NCBI RefSeq assembly: GCF_954871325.1
Contig: NC_088777.1
Span: 8,967,366-9,031,365 of the forward strand
From: Gordionus sp. m RMFG-2023
Taxonomy: Eukaryota; Nematomorpha; Gordioida; Chordodea; Parachordodidae
Length of the DNA stretch: 64,000 nucleotides
Direction: 5' to 3'
Positions within the stretch are counted from its first letter, which is position 1. Each line of letters opens with the position of its first letter. The translations under genes and the position numbers were made by a program. The notes below the pieces were generated by a model. It ran no database searches, was not told the DNA's origin, and was given only the letters and a program-made list of their open reading frames with translations. This document shows positions 13,401 to 24,019 of this stretch, piece after piece.

Positions 13401-16400
13401 GGCGCCCCGGATATTGGCGATATTTTAGATTAAAAAAATTTAATGAAATTATTTAGAGATCATAGACAGTGTAGTGATAAGTATAAATAAAATTATCATA
13501 ATAATTTTTTTGGCATATTTATCCTAGCTCAATATAAAAACCAAGATGACGGAAATGCCGACCTTTATAGGAATGCCTTAGATCTTAGAAAAAAAAATGA
13601 CACTCAAAGCTCGAACTCGTCGGAAGATCAATTGTATTACAGGCAATTGTTGGATACTACTAAAGAATTGTATCGATCCATACTTTACAATTGTTTATCA
13701 TCGTCCCCTTCCCTGGAGGGAGACCCGTTAAATATGAACAATAGTATTGATAATAATATTGAAAGTAATCACGAAAAGAATGGATCACCATTAGAGGATC
13801 TTCATCCATTTAAAATTAATATCAAACCGCAAAAATCTGAAAGCAATATCAAAGTGAACGGGGACGAAAATTCTCCTCTGGATTTAAGCAAGAAATTTGA
13901 TTCTTATTCTGAGAGGACTGTGACCAACACATCGTCATCTGTCAAAAATCAATCCGTGATTCGCTTATTGAGTTCCGCCCGTTGTAGCACGAATTATAGA
14001 GGCTCCTCAGACGATTTGAGTGAACAACTAAATGATGCCGACTATTTCGAGGAGAAACAGCACTCCCTCACTTTCAACGGTTCGTTTAAAAACCCACCAT
14101 TTTCCACCAAATACCCCCACCAATTATATAGCGCTGATTACAATTCACGTAAAAAGCATTTAACCAATCATGCCCGAACACCTTCTGATAAATTAAACAA
14201 TTTATACGGATTACCCGACGATTTTTCTTCTAATCTTTTAAATAAATTCGAATACGGCCTTTCATCGACTCGCACTAATTCGTCTAGATCCACTGTACCA
14301 AATTCTTATCACAAGAAATCATCATTTAAATTTAATGCTGTATATGGATCCGCAAACAATTTGTCGAACCATTTATTAAATTCATCTACTAAATTAAAAT
14401 ACGAAGAATTATTGTCACCCATAGATACGTCGAGTTCAATATCACAAAACAAAATGACAGCCGTTTTTAATATTGATCAGGGATTGTGTTGTGGAAAAGT
14501 GTCCGACATGGCAGAAAAAAGGAAAAATATAGGGACCGGATCTGACTCCTGCGAGGATTCTTCATATTTTTCTGGTCCACCATCATTAATAGACTCGCCT
14601 CTAATTCCAGCGTCCCATAAAAATAATGGTGGAAAAGAAATTTACAAAGAAAGCGAACACAAACACCGACAACAAGTTGTCGAAGAAGAGGTTGAAGGAG
14701 GTCTGTTTTATATTCATATTATTATATTATGATTTGATTTATGTCTAAATAAATTGATGAATGAATGATAGTTACGCTATTTTAAGTGTTTTATTGAAAT
14801 AAAATATTATCTTTACAGTTGATTAACTATAAAAATTTAAATATGATAATTAAAGATTATAGGGAAAAGTGGAAGAAGACAAGAATAAGCATTAGTAGTA
14901 GTCGGGCAACTCCTCCAAGAGTCAACCAAGTGGAAGGGACTTTACCAACTGACATGGCGGCATCTTATCGAATCCAACTTTTGCAAAAAAAGGTAATCAT
15001 TGGATAAACTAAAGCAATTTCGTTAATAGCCATATTTAAAAATTTAAACCAAGAAATATATAATGAGTTATAAATTTTATAGGTCTAGTTTTAAATATAG
15101 TATAACATCTATACCTTTAAAATATGAAAATTATTCGGAATAATTACAATTAGTAAGGCAGACGATAAAATTTTTTTTAATGCGATTGAATTATGTGTTC
15201 AAACGTTATAAAACCAACAATAAAAATTGAAAGAAATATGGGAAACAATTTTTTAAAAAAAGGTTAATTAGGTTAAAGGAACATTATCTTAAAATAGTGG
15301 CCTGTGCACATGTCCAAATCATAAATTCATTTTTATAAAAATTGGATATATTGTTAATTAAGTTAGTGGAATATAGATATATGAAAAAAAATTAAAAATA
15401 AGTGTCACATGCCATGCTCCTTAATTATTTTTAAACTACCATATACTTATCAAAAATAAGCAAAATAGAGTGAAATATTTCTTAGCTTCAGTGTTTTGTT
15501 TTTAAGCTTTTTTTCTAAATATAGAAATTTTGATATTTCAGGTATATCAAAATTTAAAAAAAAATGTTAAAATGTCAAGTTTTTCAAATTGATGAATTTA
15601 ATATTTTTTTCAATGATTTTAATGACGTCAGTTACTGGATTTTTTTTTGTAAGAAAGATTGATTATTATATTCACAGATAGATTATTAATTCATCTAGTG
15701 AGGAGAAAAAAATAAAAAAAACTTAATTATAATTGGGTAAAGACCTTAGAAAAGGAATAGATCACGATTGATAACTAAAATTACAAATAATTTATATAAA
15801 TTTTTTAGTAACACCTCCAAAATCATTTTAGGGTTCCTTTCCCAAATCCTGTTTTAAAAAAATGATTTTGAAATGTTCTATATATTGACATCATACCTCT
15901 GTTGACATGTTGACCCCAAAACGTAATCACCTTTTCTGAGTTCGCTGCAAAAATTATTCTTATTTTTTTTTACAAAAAAATTATTTAATATTTTTTTTAA
16001 ATTTAAAAAACATGGTGGAAAAGTTTTATTAAAAATAGAATAATAAAATTATTATTTTTTTTTTAAAAAAAAGATGCAAATTCCAGCTGATGTCCCCATT
16101 GAACTGATAAACGGTGGCTATGGCATAAAGAACCCCCTATTGCAAAATTTGAACCAAACTCCTTTGCCTTTATCTGCCGAAATTATACAGGAAAATAATT
16201 CCCACGGCTCTTCGACACCATCTAGCCTTATGATTAAAAGCGAATTCAATGGGAATAGTCATCAATCGACTACTACGGATCATAATTTTAATATAACAAC
16301 TTTAGACACGGCTGAAAAGACGGGAAATGATGTTTCGGGAAACGGGAGGCTTAAAGTCATAGCTTGTCAAATATGCGGTAAGCAGTTCACTTACATGAGA

Positions 16401-18111
16401 TTACTAAAGAGGCATCTCAAATGTCATTCGTTATTGAAGAGATATCTCTGCACATATTGCTGCAAAGGGTTCAACGATACGTTCGATCTTAAGAGGCATA
16501 CTCGTACTCATACAGGTCTTTAATTTTAATAAATAAAAAAAATATATTTTTAGGAATATTTTGTTTTTAGAATCTAGGAATTCTATTCTTCCTCCCTCCA
16601 TTTTCTAAAATTATAAAAATTATGTGTACATTTTTTTTTTATTTCGGGAATTTTTTTTGTCGGTTACAGATATCGCGGCATAATCAGATAGCACATTGAC
16701 GCATGTAAAATTCTGTTGTATTCGTTTGTCATTTTTGTCATATAACCCATAATTTAAACATCATATTGGTTAAAATGATGTGTATATACACCGGGCAGAA
16801 AGAGACCAGTTTAAACAAAATATTTTTTTTAGTCCATTTTACTTTTATCAATTATTTCTTTTCTGATGTATGTGAACCAACTAAACATTCAAATCATCTT
16901 TGTATGATAGCTATCATGTATAAAATTTTTAATTTGCTTTTGCACTGTTCAGTATCCTCCATTTATTTGGGAATTTACATGTTTCGACCATTTTCTTTAT
17001 CTTTCTTCTTATGTCCATTAGTAATTACTTTTTGCAGGACAAATAAATTCAGAACAAGTCATATATAATTTCTTTTTAAAACTCATTTCCCTACTATTCT
17101 ACTATATTCAATTACTCCCTTTATATCATTGTTATATTATTCCCTTTTATAGGTGTCAAGCCTTACAAATGCCAGATGTGCGATAAAAGCTTCACTCAAA
17201 GGTGCAGTCTAGAAAGTCACAACAGAAAATTGCACGGGCTACAAATGAAATACGGTTATAAAGAGAGGCGAGAGAAGCTGTACGTTTGTGAGGAATGTGG
17301 CTTTACGTCGAATCGATTGGATGGCCATGTGGAACACTTGAACAAATTTTGCATTAAACGCCGAGAGAAACTTCTTCAAAATGCCAATAACAAAAACGTG
17401 ATAACGGAGAATAAGGATAATGTTTTTAGCGAGAATTCGGAAGAAAAAGATGAGAACTCTGATAAAGCCAACAACTTTTTGCTGCGGAAGGCCTTGTCCA
17501 TGAAACCGGTACCAATGAAGGAAGAACGACGACAACCTTTTTCTGGAAGTCTTTACGATTTTACTAATGATGGAAGCGATATGGAACAATTACATTGTTA
17601 CCATGGATCGGCAAAAAGAAACGCCAAGAATAATAATGATAATAATGTTTGTTCGCTTTCCGAAGATTCAAACTATTCCACATTTTCGGGGCTTTCCTTT
17701 GAAACTACCTCACGCGAAAAAAAGTACGTACCCGAGATGAATGTCAACAGGAACGAGATCCGACATATTTTAAAGGAACCAATGGAAAATAAGGATTGCT
17801 ATGGCGATAAACTTAACGGCAATATTATTTACCCTTATAATTTATCTAAAACACCTCAAACATACGACGATTATGGCTCAAACAGTTTACAAGCTTTCAT
17901 AATGAGATGCCAAAGAGCTTTGATGCCGAACTACTGCAATCCTAACAACCTCAAATTTGACGAAGTGGAATCAATGAGGGAGCTTGATGCCATATCACTT
18001 AATTATTATTTCTATTATGCCAATGGGTTCCCCATCCAATCTACTTACAATCACAATTTACCTCCAACTCTACCACCGTTCATGCATTCACATATTTACA
18101 AGCATCATTAA
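7421..18111 (+). CDS. ovo: OVO/OVOL-like C2H2 zinc-finger transcription factor, five exons
   Basis: Joining 7421-7475, 13528-14690, 14819-14992, 16074-16515 and 17153-18111 gives one frame of 930 residues plus stop, with matching phases (1, 0, 0, 1) and GT-AG borders. Residues 1-9 (MAKLFMIRK) resemble the SNAG-like start of OVO proteins. PLDLSKK at 135-141 is a PxDLS CtBP-binding motif. Four adjacent fingers lie at about 562-582, 590-610, 618-639 and 657-678; the second (CTYCCKGFNDTFDLKRHTRTHTG) and third (KSFTQRCSLESH) are OVO hallmarks. The fourth is C2HC, as in the family. OVO proteins are nuclear DNA-binding regulators of epithelial and germline differentiation. The finger block assignment is firm. 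The exon 2/exon 3 junction is an inference, and skipping exon 3 would also keep frame. Confidence 0.93.
8922..11398 (-). mobile_element. hAT DNA transposon inside ovo intron 1
   Basis: The ends read TAGAGGTAGGCGCGGGCC (8922) and the reverse complement of TAGAGGTGGGCGCGGGCC (ending 11398), inside an exact 8-bp target duplication GATTATAT (8914-8921 and 11399-11406). Both subterminal regions repeat CACGCC words (8970-9090 and 11255-11385). A minus-strand open piece at 9843-10025 contains LSIFKECSDNLRADSRPTI, the hAT transposase block with an L..F...T..LS....PTI pattern. The rest of the frame is broken. It lies in antisense relative to ovo. Confidence 0.9.
9843..10025 (-). pseudogene. hAT transposase internal fragment
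   Basis: The minus-strand 60-codon piece carries RELNKFLSIFKECSDNL followed by RADSRPTINEV, a central hAT transposase motif. The coding frame is not continuous on either side, so this is a remnant of the element at 8922-11398. Confidence 0.65.
11432..11634. repeat. hAT-type MITE, TGTTGTTAAACGG family, copy 1
   Basis: The ends are TACTGTTGTTTAAGTGGCTC and the reverse complement of TAGTGTTGTTGAAGGGCTCG. Flanks TCCACAA and TTCACAA match at 6 of 7 positions. The interior shares the 'CTCATAGATGGCAGA' and 'AAATCTCTAGGCT' words with the copies at 51177 and 55205. It sits 34 bp beyond the right end of the hAT at 8922-11398. Confidence 0.7.
12425..12625. repeat. hAT-type MITE, TGTTGTTAAACGG family, copy 2
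   Basis: The interior shows GATAACTCAATATTTTATTC, CCTCGAGATTTGTCTAATAG and GAGCGATTTTGCATC, all shared with other copies of the family. The last word plus AACTG is common only to this copy and the one at about 55205-55375, which marks a subgroup. The ends are worn and the boundaries are approximate. Two overlapping short open frames on opposite strands here are by-products of the repeat. Confidence 0.55.
13528..14690 (+). CDS. ovo: ovo-like exon 2: N-terminal regulatory region with CtBP motif
   Basis: The acceptor TATCCTAG ends at 13527 after a T-rich tract. The reading frame is open from there to the likely donor GAAGAG|GTTGAA at 14690, giving residues 19-406. The region is serine/asparagine-rich and looks disordered. 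PLDLSKK (13875-13895) is the co-repressor CtBP-binding motif. An alternative donor 10 bases later (GGAG|GTCTGT) would run straight into a stop in the next exon, so the first is preferred. Base composition is clearly richer in G+C than the flanks. Confidence 0.88.
14819..14992 (+). CDS. ovo: ovo-like exon 3 (probable)
   Basis: The acceptor CTTTACAG ends at 14818 and the donor AAAAAAAG|GTAATC follows 14992. The 174-base segment is open in the frame expected after a phase-0 junction and adds residues 407-464, including SSSRATPPRVNQVEGTLP. No domain is recognised. Because both its borders are phase 0 it may be an alternatively used cassette. Confidence 0.65.
14993..16073 (+). other. ovo-like intron 3
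   Basis: AT-rich intron with no internal exon or dated repeat recognised. It ends in a long T/A tract and AAAAAAAAG at 16073. Confidence 0.6.
16074..16515 (+). CDS. ovo: ovo-like exon 4: zinc fingers 1 and 2
   Basis: This exon covers residues 465-611. It begins directly after an AG and ends CATACAG|GTCTTT in phase 1. A low-complexity stretch precedes finger 1 (C562, C565, H578, H582; CQICGKQFTYMRLLKRH) and finger 2 (C590, C593, H606, H610; CTYCCKGFNDTFDLKRH). The FNDTFDLKRHTRTHTG block is essentially diagnostic of OVO proteins. In finger 1, TYMRLLKRH replaces the LQRLLNRH usual in the family, a mild divergence. Confidence 0.95.
17153..18111 (+). CDS. ovo: ovo-like exon 5: zinc fingers 3 and 4, C-terminus and stop
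   Basis: The acceptor CCCTTTTATAG ends at 17152. The first two bases complete the glycine of the HTG linker, then VKPYKC opens finger 3 (C618, C621, H634, H639) and finger 4 follows (C657, C660, H673, C678; CEECGFTSNRLDGHVEH). YKERREKLYVCEECG is a strong OVO match. After the fingers come about 250 residues without a recognised domain, ending at TAA 18109-18111. A possible polyadenylation word AATAAA lies at about 18758. Confidence 0.95.
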
Positions 18112-19948
18112 AAAAATATGTAATAACTCTTAGAATTTCAAATCTTCTATTTAAAATAATAATAATAAGTGTAAATGGCTATATTTTGGTATTTTTAACA
18201 ACTCATAGATTTTCTTATTATTTCATATAAAGATGATTAATATTTATTTATAATAGATTTATAAAAATTAATATATCTTAGATAAAATTTTAGTTTTCAA
18301 TATATTTATATAAAAAATATTCATATACTCAATTATCTCTTAAATCTTTTTATAATCAATTCAATTATATGATTATAATGATAAAAATTTCTAACCAAAT
18401 AAGTTAATGTTAAAGCCAAAAGATTCTTTTTTGTAAATTTATTATAAAATACATATATCTTCTAGGAAAATTATTTTTCACAAAATATACAAATTTAAAA
18501 TCTTCTAAGCATTCGGGGAAATAGTTAACTAATTTTTCTTATATTTAATAGTGATTTTATACTTTTATACTCATATATTGTATCTACAAATTTTGATAGA
18601 GAATATATATTTTTTTCAAACAATTTTTATAATCTTTTTAGAGTTTATAATTCATTTTATATTTTTATTTTTTATATAAAACCGCGTGATTTCTTGGATA
18701 TAAGCAATAGTTTTATCATACACAAATTTTTAGTATAATAATTATTTTAAAAATACAAATAAATGTTAAAAAGTGTTGCTTTGAATTTAGTAAGTTTATT
18801 TATATCATTTAAATTTCAGGGTAAGCCAAAGCCTTTCACACCGAGTAGCGAAGAAGCGGTAATTATATTTTGAAAAAAATGGGATATTAAGGATATAAAA
18901 AAAAGATCGTTAAACCGGAACCGTTATTATATTGAATCTTATATATAACCCAACCGTCAAATATTTTGTCACCTAACCAAACCTTCAAAAAGGTGTGGTA
19001 GGACTGGTTTAAATCGCTTGATATTTCAAATATTTAAAGGTTGAAATAAATCAATTTTGATTGGTCAGCATTAGTCTATTTTTGTCTAATTCGCTATTTG
19101 ATGGTGCCATGCTTGCTACCCAAGTTAGCGCATAGAAGGCTACACAGCCATAATTTATTTCTTTATTTCTCCTACGCATATAATTTCATAAAACAATCTC
19201 GAAAATGTTTTAATTTTACACAGCATAAATATTATATAGGATATGATTATTTCATATTATAGTTAATAAATACTTTTAATTTGTTGTAATATGCTTTCCA
19301 TTATTTCCACCTTTCCTCTATTTTTCTTACGTCACTGAAAAACAAAATAAACAACATGGTTCAGGATACATTTTGAATGTCATGAAATTAATTAAATATT
19401 GTGGGAAATTAAGACAAACTTAAATTTGTGGAGAGAGGCATATCAAATTTCGTGACTAATTTGTAGATGGTCTGATTGATTTAAATTAAAACTTTTTAAA
19501 ATAAACCAAAAATAATTTTATATTATATCGTAGAGTATTGTTCAACTCAGTGTAATTATATATTCCACTAAGGAAGGGTATGGGATGAGAGAATCTTTAA
19601 AATTTACAGCAATTATTGTAGCATGTGCCTCTGTTGGAATTTTATTCCGGCATTATGCACATGGTATTTGGAACCGTGCAAGTGGATCCGAAACTCTAGC
19701 CTAAAATTTAAAAACAAGATATCAGGCCAGGGATTAAAACTTAAAAAATATTTGCACTTAGATTACGGGGTTAAAAAAAATTTCTAAAAATAAAATAGAA
19801 AAATGATATTTTTGTTTCTTTTTTATATAGAATGATAATTTAAAATATCCGTGATTGGGAGATATTAAAAATTTCGGGCACAACTTGATCTAAAAAAATA
19901 TTAAATTTCTTAGGGTATAATAATTTTACCATTTGAACAATTTTAGAC
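18112..19948. other. 3' flank of the ovo-like gene
   Basis: Mostly AT-rich sequence with no open frame of note. One exon-like 39-base block at 18820-18858 is reported separately. Patches at 18930-19010 and 19080-19160 are less AT-rich but did not match anything else here. Confidence 0.5.
18820..18858 (+). other. Possible 39-base microexon
   Basis: A TTTAAATTTCAG acceptor and a GCG|GTAATT donor bracket 39 bases reading GKPKPFTPSSEEA without a stop. Its composition is markedly less AT-rich than its surroundings. It lies about 700 bases past the ovo stop, so it would belong to an alternative ovo 3' end or to another transcript. No partner exon was found. Confidence 0.25.
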
Positions 19949-20341
19949 TAGTGATCTGCATCGGAACTAATTTTTTAAGCCCGGCCCGTTTTGTCGACCC
20001 GGCCCGAACCCGAAATTTTTTAAAAAAGTTTTGCCGGCCCGGTCTGAACCTGAAATTTTTTTACGAATTTATTTAAATATATAAATTAATTTTTATAATT
20101 ACTCAAAATAAATGATATATGTTATATGGCGTCTAGTTTCTATAAATAAAATCTAATTTTTATTTTACATTAAAAATTCAACATAAAATTGATAGATTTA
20201 GATATATTTAAAAAAATTTCCAAAGCCCGATCTGGCCCGGCCTGATTTTTTTAAAAAAATATTAGGCCCGGCTCAACCCGAACCCGATTTCTTTTTAAAA
20301 AATAGGCTGGTTCGGGCGGGGCCTACTTTTGTAGATCTCTA
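19949..20341. repeat. Short non-autonomous hAT-like element with GGCCCG-rich ends
   Basis: A 393-bp element with the same architecture as 2820-3134: ends TAGTGATCTGCATCGG and the reverse complement of TAGAGATCTACAAAAG, GGCCCG-rich arms (19980-20060 and 20225-20330) and an AT-rich middle. The flanks TTTTAGAC (19941-19948) and CTTTAGAC (20342-20349) agree at 7 of 8 positions, fitting a hAT target duplication. No coding capacity. Confidence 0.78.
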
Positions 20342-20892
20342 CTTTAGACAACAAATTTTTTAGCAAAGATTGTCTGAAGTAAATTGGGGTCTTTTAAAAT
20401 TTTTAAAAAAAAAACGCGGGCGCCTTATAAATAATCTTAAATTTAAAGATTCCTTTGTCTGTTACGACTATTCGCTTCTTAATTCCCGAAGAATACGAAT
20501 AATGGTATTATTCAATTTTGAAAATTCCGATCGAACACGTAAAATTTTAAAAATTTTTTGCTCGACTAATAATAATTTAATTATTTCTATGATTTGAAAA
20601 TTATTTCATAAATTATATTCGAAATTATATGTACGACTCAATCCTAAATATTCTTAAAAAAAATTGAATTATAGAATTGATAATACGAGAATCAAATAAT
20701 AGTTTTAATATTAGTATAAGGAAAATACAAAATGATACCATTATATGATTCATAGCTAATTTTTGGAGGTCTAAATGTAGTAGGTATAGGGACATTCACT
20801 GTCAGTAAAAATGTTCAAAAAAATCGAGTATTTTATATTCCAATTTTTATAGTTGGAAAAGGCATCCACATAATACCTGTATATAACATAAC
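20342..20892. other. Spacer, no gene seen
   Basis: A 75-codon open frame at 20370-20597 has no recognisable motif, no splice sites of note and begins in the transposon-derived border, so it is not called. Confidence 0.45.
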
Positions 20893-23312
20893 CAGAGTTG
20901 TTAAGGAGCGGCGCCACATTTTTTCAAAAACTTTTTAAAATTGAGGAGCGGGAGCGGGAACTAGCTCCTTTTAAGGCTGGAGTGGAGGAGCGCCGCTCCA
21001 CCGCTCCTTTAAATTTAATGTATAAATTAAATTATATTTTAAATATTAATAATATTTGTTAATTAAAATTGTATAAAACTGAAATTTTATTTAAATTTAT
21101 CCATAATTAAATTTTTAGCCGAGTTTTATATTGGTTTTTTTTATCTAATCATTTTAATTAAAACATTAAGTTTTTCCTTTTTATATTGAAAATTTTTTAA
21201 ATCTTGTAAGTCATATTAATATTCATTTTATAGATATATAATAAAAAATAGTATTAGATATTATGGATTTAGAGATCATAGATGAAGAAATAGAATTTCC
21301 ATTTCCATTATACAAAATATATTTTAAACTTCTAAAAGATGTTGATCCAAATGATCAAACAAATTTAAGGGCAAAATGCCTTTTGTGTTTAAATAAAACT
21401 ATTTGATTTTCAAAAGTGAGCAGCTTCAATCTAAAAAGGCATCTAACAGTAAAATAACCTTTCTTTTAAATACAAAATGATTTGGAAGATTTTTTTGGAT
21501 TCCATGAAATTGATCATCAGGAAGATAACACTGTGTGATAAGAAAAATGGGAGAAATAAATAAAAACAAATTTTGGTGCAGAATCTGACGCTGAGTTCGA
21601 ATCCGTTTTCCAAATTTTCCCTACACGTCAAGTTTTAAAAATATTACCGTATAAAGACAACTTTTCGAAATCTCAAAAATGGTAAAATTTAGGTCTTTAT
21701 ATGGATATATTTTAAAAAGTATCGAATAAAAATCCCTGAAAATTGGTGATAGTGTTAAATATATATTTCTTTATAAATTTACTAATTTTTATAATTTTTT
21801 ATCGATTGGTTTTTGAGAAAAATGGTAAAGAATTTCGTTTTGGGGGTCTTGAGTTTTCAATTTAAATTACTATCAAAATTATTAACTTTAGAAGATAAAT
21901 TTTATATAATTTTGCTTCAAATATGCTCAAGAATATATATTAATTCTAATTATGTTTCAAAAGTACTCTATGCCATGAAAATTTAACCAAAATCTATAAA
22001 TTAAAAAAGTCGGTACAGATATTTTCGAACTTTTTAATTTGTACACTTTTACTGAATTTTCTCTGCATAAAGCATTTTTAAAGCAAAATTAAGATAATAT
22101 TTATCTTTTTTAGTTGTATTTAGTAATATTTTATGCATTTATGATCAATTTATACCAAAATCAGATATCTGTACCCACTTTTTTAATTTGTACTCTTTTT
22201 GAATTGACCATTTTTGAAGCAAAATTCATTTAAAATGCAATAATTGGTAATTTTTTCATATTTTTTATTAATATTTATCTTTTTTAGATGTATTTAAGAA
22301 TATTTGTTTTTTTAATCAATTTATATGAAGATATATGATTCTCCAATGGAGTACCTTGAACCCGTAGTATAGGCAATAAATAATAATGCCAAATAACGAG
22401 TAGGAAGAAAGGGTAAGAATTATTTTTTTTCGCGCTTAATTTTTCATAAACATTTAATTTCTTTCATTAATTTTTTTTGAGAACGAAAGCCACAATAAAT
22501 AAATATATTAAATGTAAGCTATATTAAAAAAGATTTTATAAATAAAGGTAAATTTAAAAAATATAGGTTGTTTAAAAATTGAGTAAGGATTTTATAAAAA
22601 AAAATGTATAATAATAATAATAAGAAAGGTTTGCTGCAAAAATTAAGATATTTTTTTAGTTGTAGGGATCATTAGAACCTAAGTTATAAACCTTCAAAAA
22701 GGCTAAAAATGACCTTTTTGACCATTATAACCTAAAATAAATAAAAAACCTGACGTGCTAGAAATAAAACTGACAGCGGATTTAGAATATGCATAAAAAA
22801 CTGTCTTAAAACATGTTTATTTTATTTTCTCCCAAAAAATCAAGTCGAAATTTGTCACACAAATATTTTTTAAATAATGATACCAAAATTACAGATAAAT
22901 TCCCTGAATTAAAAAATATCTATAAAAAATACAATATCCCACTTCCCTCTAGTGCTACTGTGGAGCGCTTATTTAGTATTGCAAAACAGCTCTTAGAGGA
23001 GAGGCGTGGATGTTTGTTAGATTCTATTTTAGAAAACTTATTACTTTTAAAAGCTAATAAAAGGTTATAAATATTTTGATAGATCATTTAATATAAATAA
23101 AGCTTTTTGATAAAAAAAATATGATTTTGTTTCGTATACCTTCTAAAAAAACGAAAATCAAAGGAGCGGTTATGGTGTGGCACTCCATTACTTGGAGCGG
23201 GAGCTAGCTCCTTTTAAAAATGTAGTAGCGGGAACGGGAGATAGCTCCTTTGAGAAGGTAGGAGCAGGAGTGGGAGCTAGTTACTTTTAAAAAAGGAGCG
23301 TTAACAACTCTG
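20893..23312 (+). mobile_element. hAT DNA transposon with GGAGCGG-rich ends
   Basis: The ends CAGAGTTGTTAAGGAGCG (20893) and the reverse complement of CAGAGTTGTTAACGCTCC (ending 23312) sit inside AACATAAC/AACAAAAC (20885-20892 and 23313-23320), 7 of 8 identical. Both subterminal regions repeat GGAGCGGGAGCTAGCTCC words. Plus-strand coding remnants are a BED-like finger region at about 21262-21445 (CLLCLNKT, then FNLKRHL), interrupted by a stop, and the dimerisation domain at 22813-23070 (LPSSATVERLFSIAKQLL). The central part is worn. Confidence 0.9.
22813..23070 (+). pseudogene. hAT transposase C-terminal dimerisation domain
   Basis: The 85-codon open piece includes YNIPLPSSATVERLFSIAKQ, the classic hAT 'LPSSA.VERLFS.A' block, and a terminal LLLLKANKRL helix as in full transposases. 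Its upstream frame is lost, leaving only this domain intact. It ends about 240 bp before the right end of the element at 20893-23312. Confidence 0.88.
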
Positions 23313-23857
23313 AACAAAACTATCAAAAACTAAACCCTAGAAGAAAAAAATATTTTATAATAAAGTTATGATTATTATTTAAATTTAAGCCTGAATATGA
23401 CCTAAAATTAATTTTTTAATCCAGAAAAACTATAAATATATTAAGTAGATTAGAATATATTAGAACTTTATTGTAGTTGAACTTGGTAATGAAAATATTT
23501 ATTATTTTTACCTTAAATTATTATTTTTAATTTATTTTTTACTATAGAAATAAGAAATCGATTGTTTAAAAAGATTAATATTTAGGAAATAAAATATCAC
23601 TTAAAAAGAATAGATTTTTTTTTATCAATTCAATACCTAGAAAAAAAATGGGTAATTCAAAAAAAATATAAGAAAAAAAAATAATTAAAATTTTAGATAT
23701 TATGATGTACCTTTTGAATAAAAAGAATATTTATTTAAATTGGCTTTTATTACCAATAAGATGAAATAAGAAAAATGTCATTATTGGGTAATGAAATTCA
23801 AAAAAATTTAAATTAATATTTAAATTGGAATTTTCATTATTTCAATATGTGTAAGAA

Positions 23858-24019
23858 TATTGTTGTTAAACGACCCGAATTGTGTTGATTTTAAAAAACG
23901 GTCCGATTAAGATAGCCTGAAAATTGGTTATAGGCAGAAAGGTTTTCTATTTGCCAAATCTCGAGGCTTACATAATATTATTTTGGCTAAAATCTTGATC
24001 GGGCCGTTAAACAACACTA
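23858..24019. repeat. hAT-type MITE, TGTTGTTAAACGG family, copy 3
   Basis: This is a 162-bp element with ends TATTGTTGTTAAACGACCCG and the reverse complement of TAGTGTTGTTTAACGGCCCG. The flanks TGTAAGAA (23850-23857) and TGTAACAA (24020-24027) match at 7 of 8 positions. The interior holds CCAAATCTCGAGGCTTACAT and TTTTGGCTAAAATCTTGAT, family words. Confidence 0.85.

Larger units (their letters stand above)
7476..13527 (+). other. ovo-like intron 1
   Basis: This 6.05-kb intron runs from GTAAAT to the pyrimidine-rich acceptor ending TATCCTAG at 13527. It carries a whole hAT transposon (8922-11398) and two small MITEs (11432-11634 and about 12425-12625). Outside these it is AT-rich with no exon recognised. 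A patch at 8466-8560 (AAGGGCGGGGCC, CCGAGCAAGCGAG) looks like a worn repeat. Confidence 0.7.

Noticed and set aside
16766-17068. 100-codon open frame in ovo intron 4
   Set aside because: It lies between two firm ovo exons, has no splice-consistent role, and reads as a low-complexity hydrophobic string in AT-rich DNA.
17239-17589. Minus-strand 116-codon open frame
   Set aside because: It is antisense to the coding exon 5 of ovo and its reading is explained by the real gene's codons.
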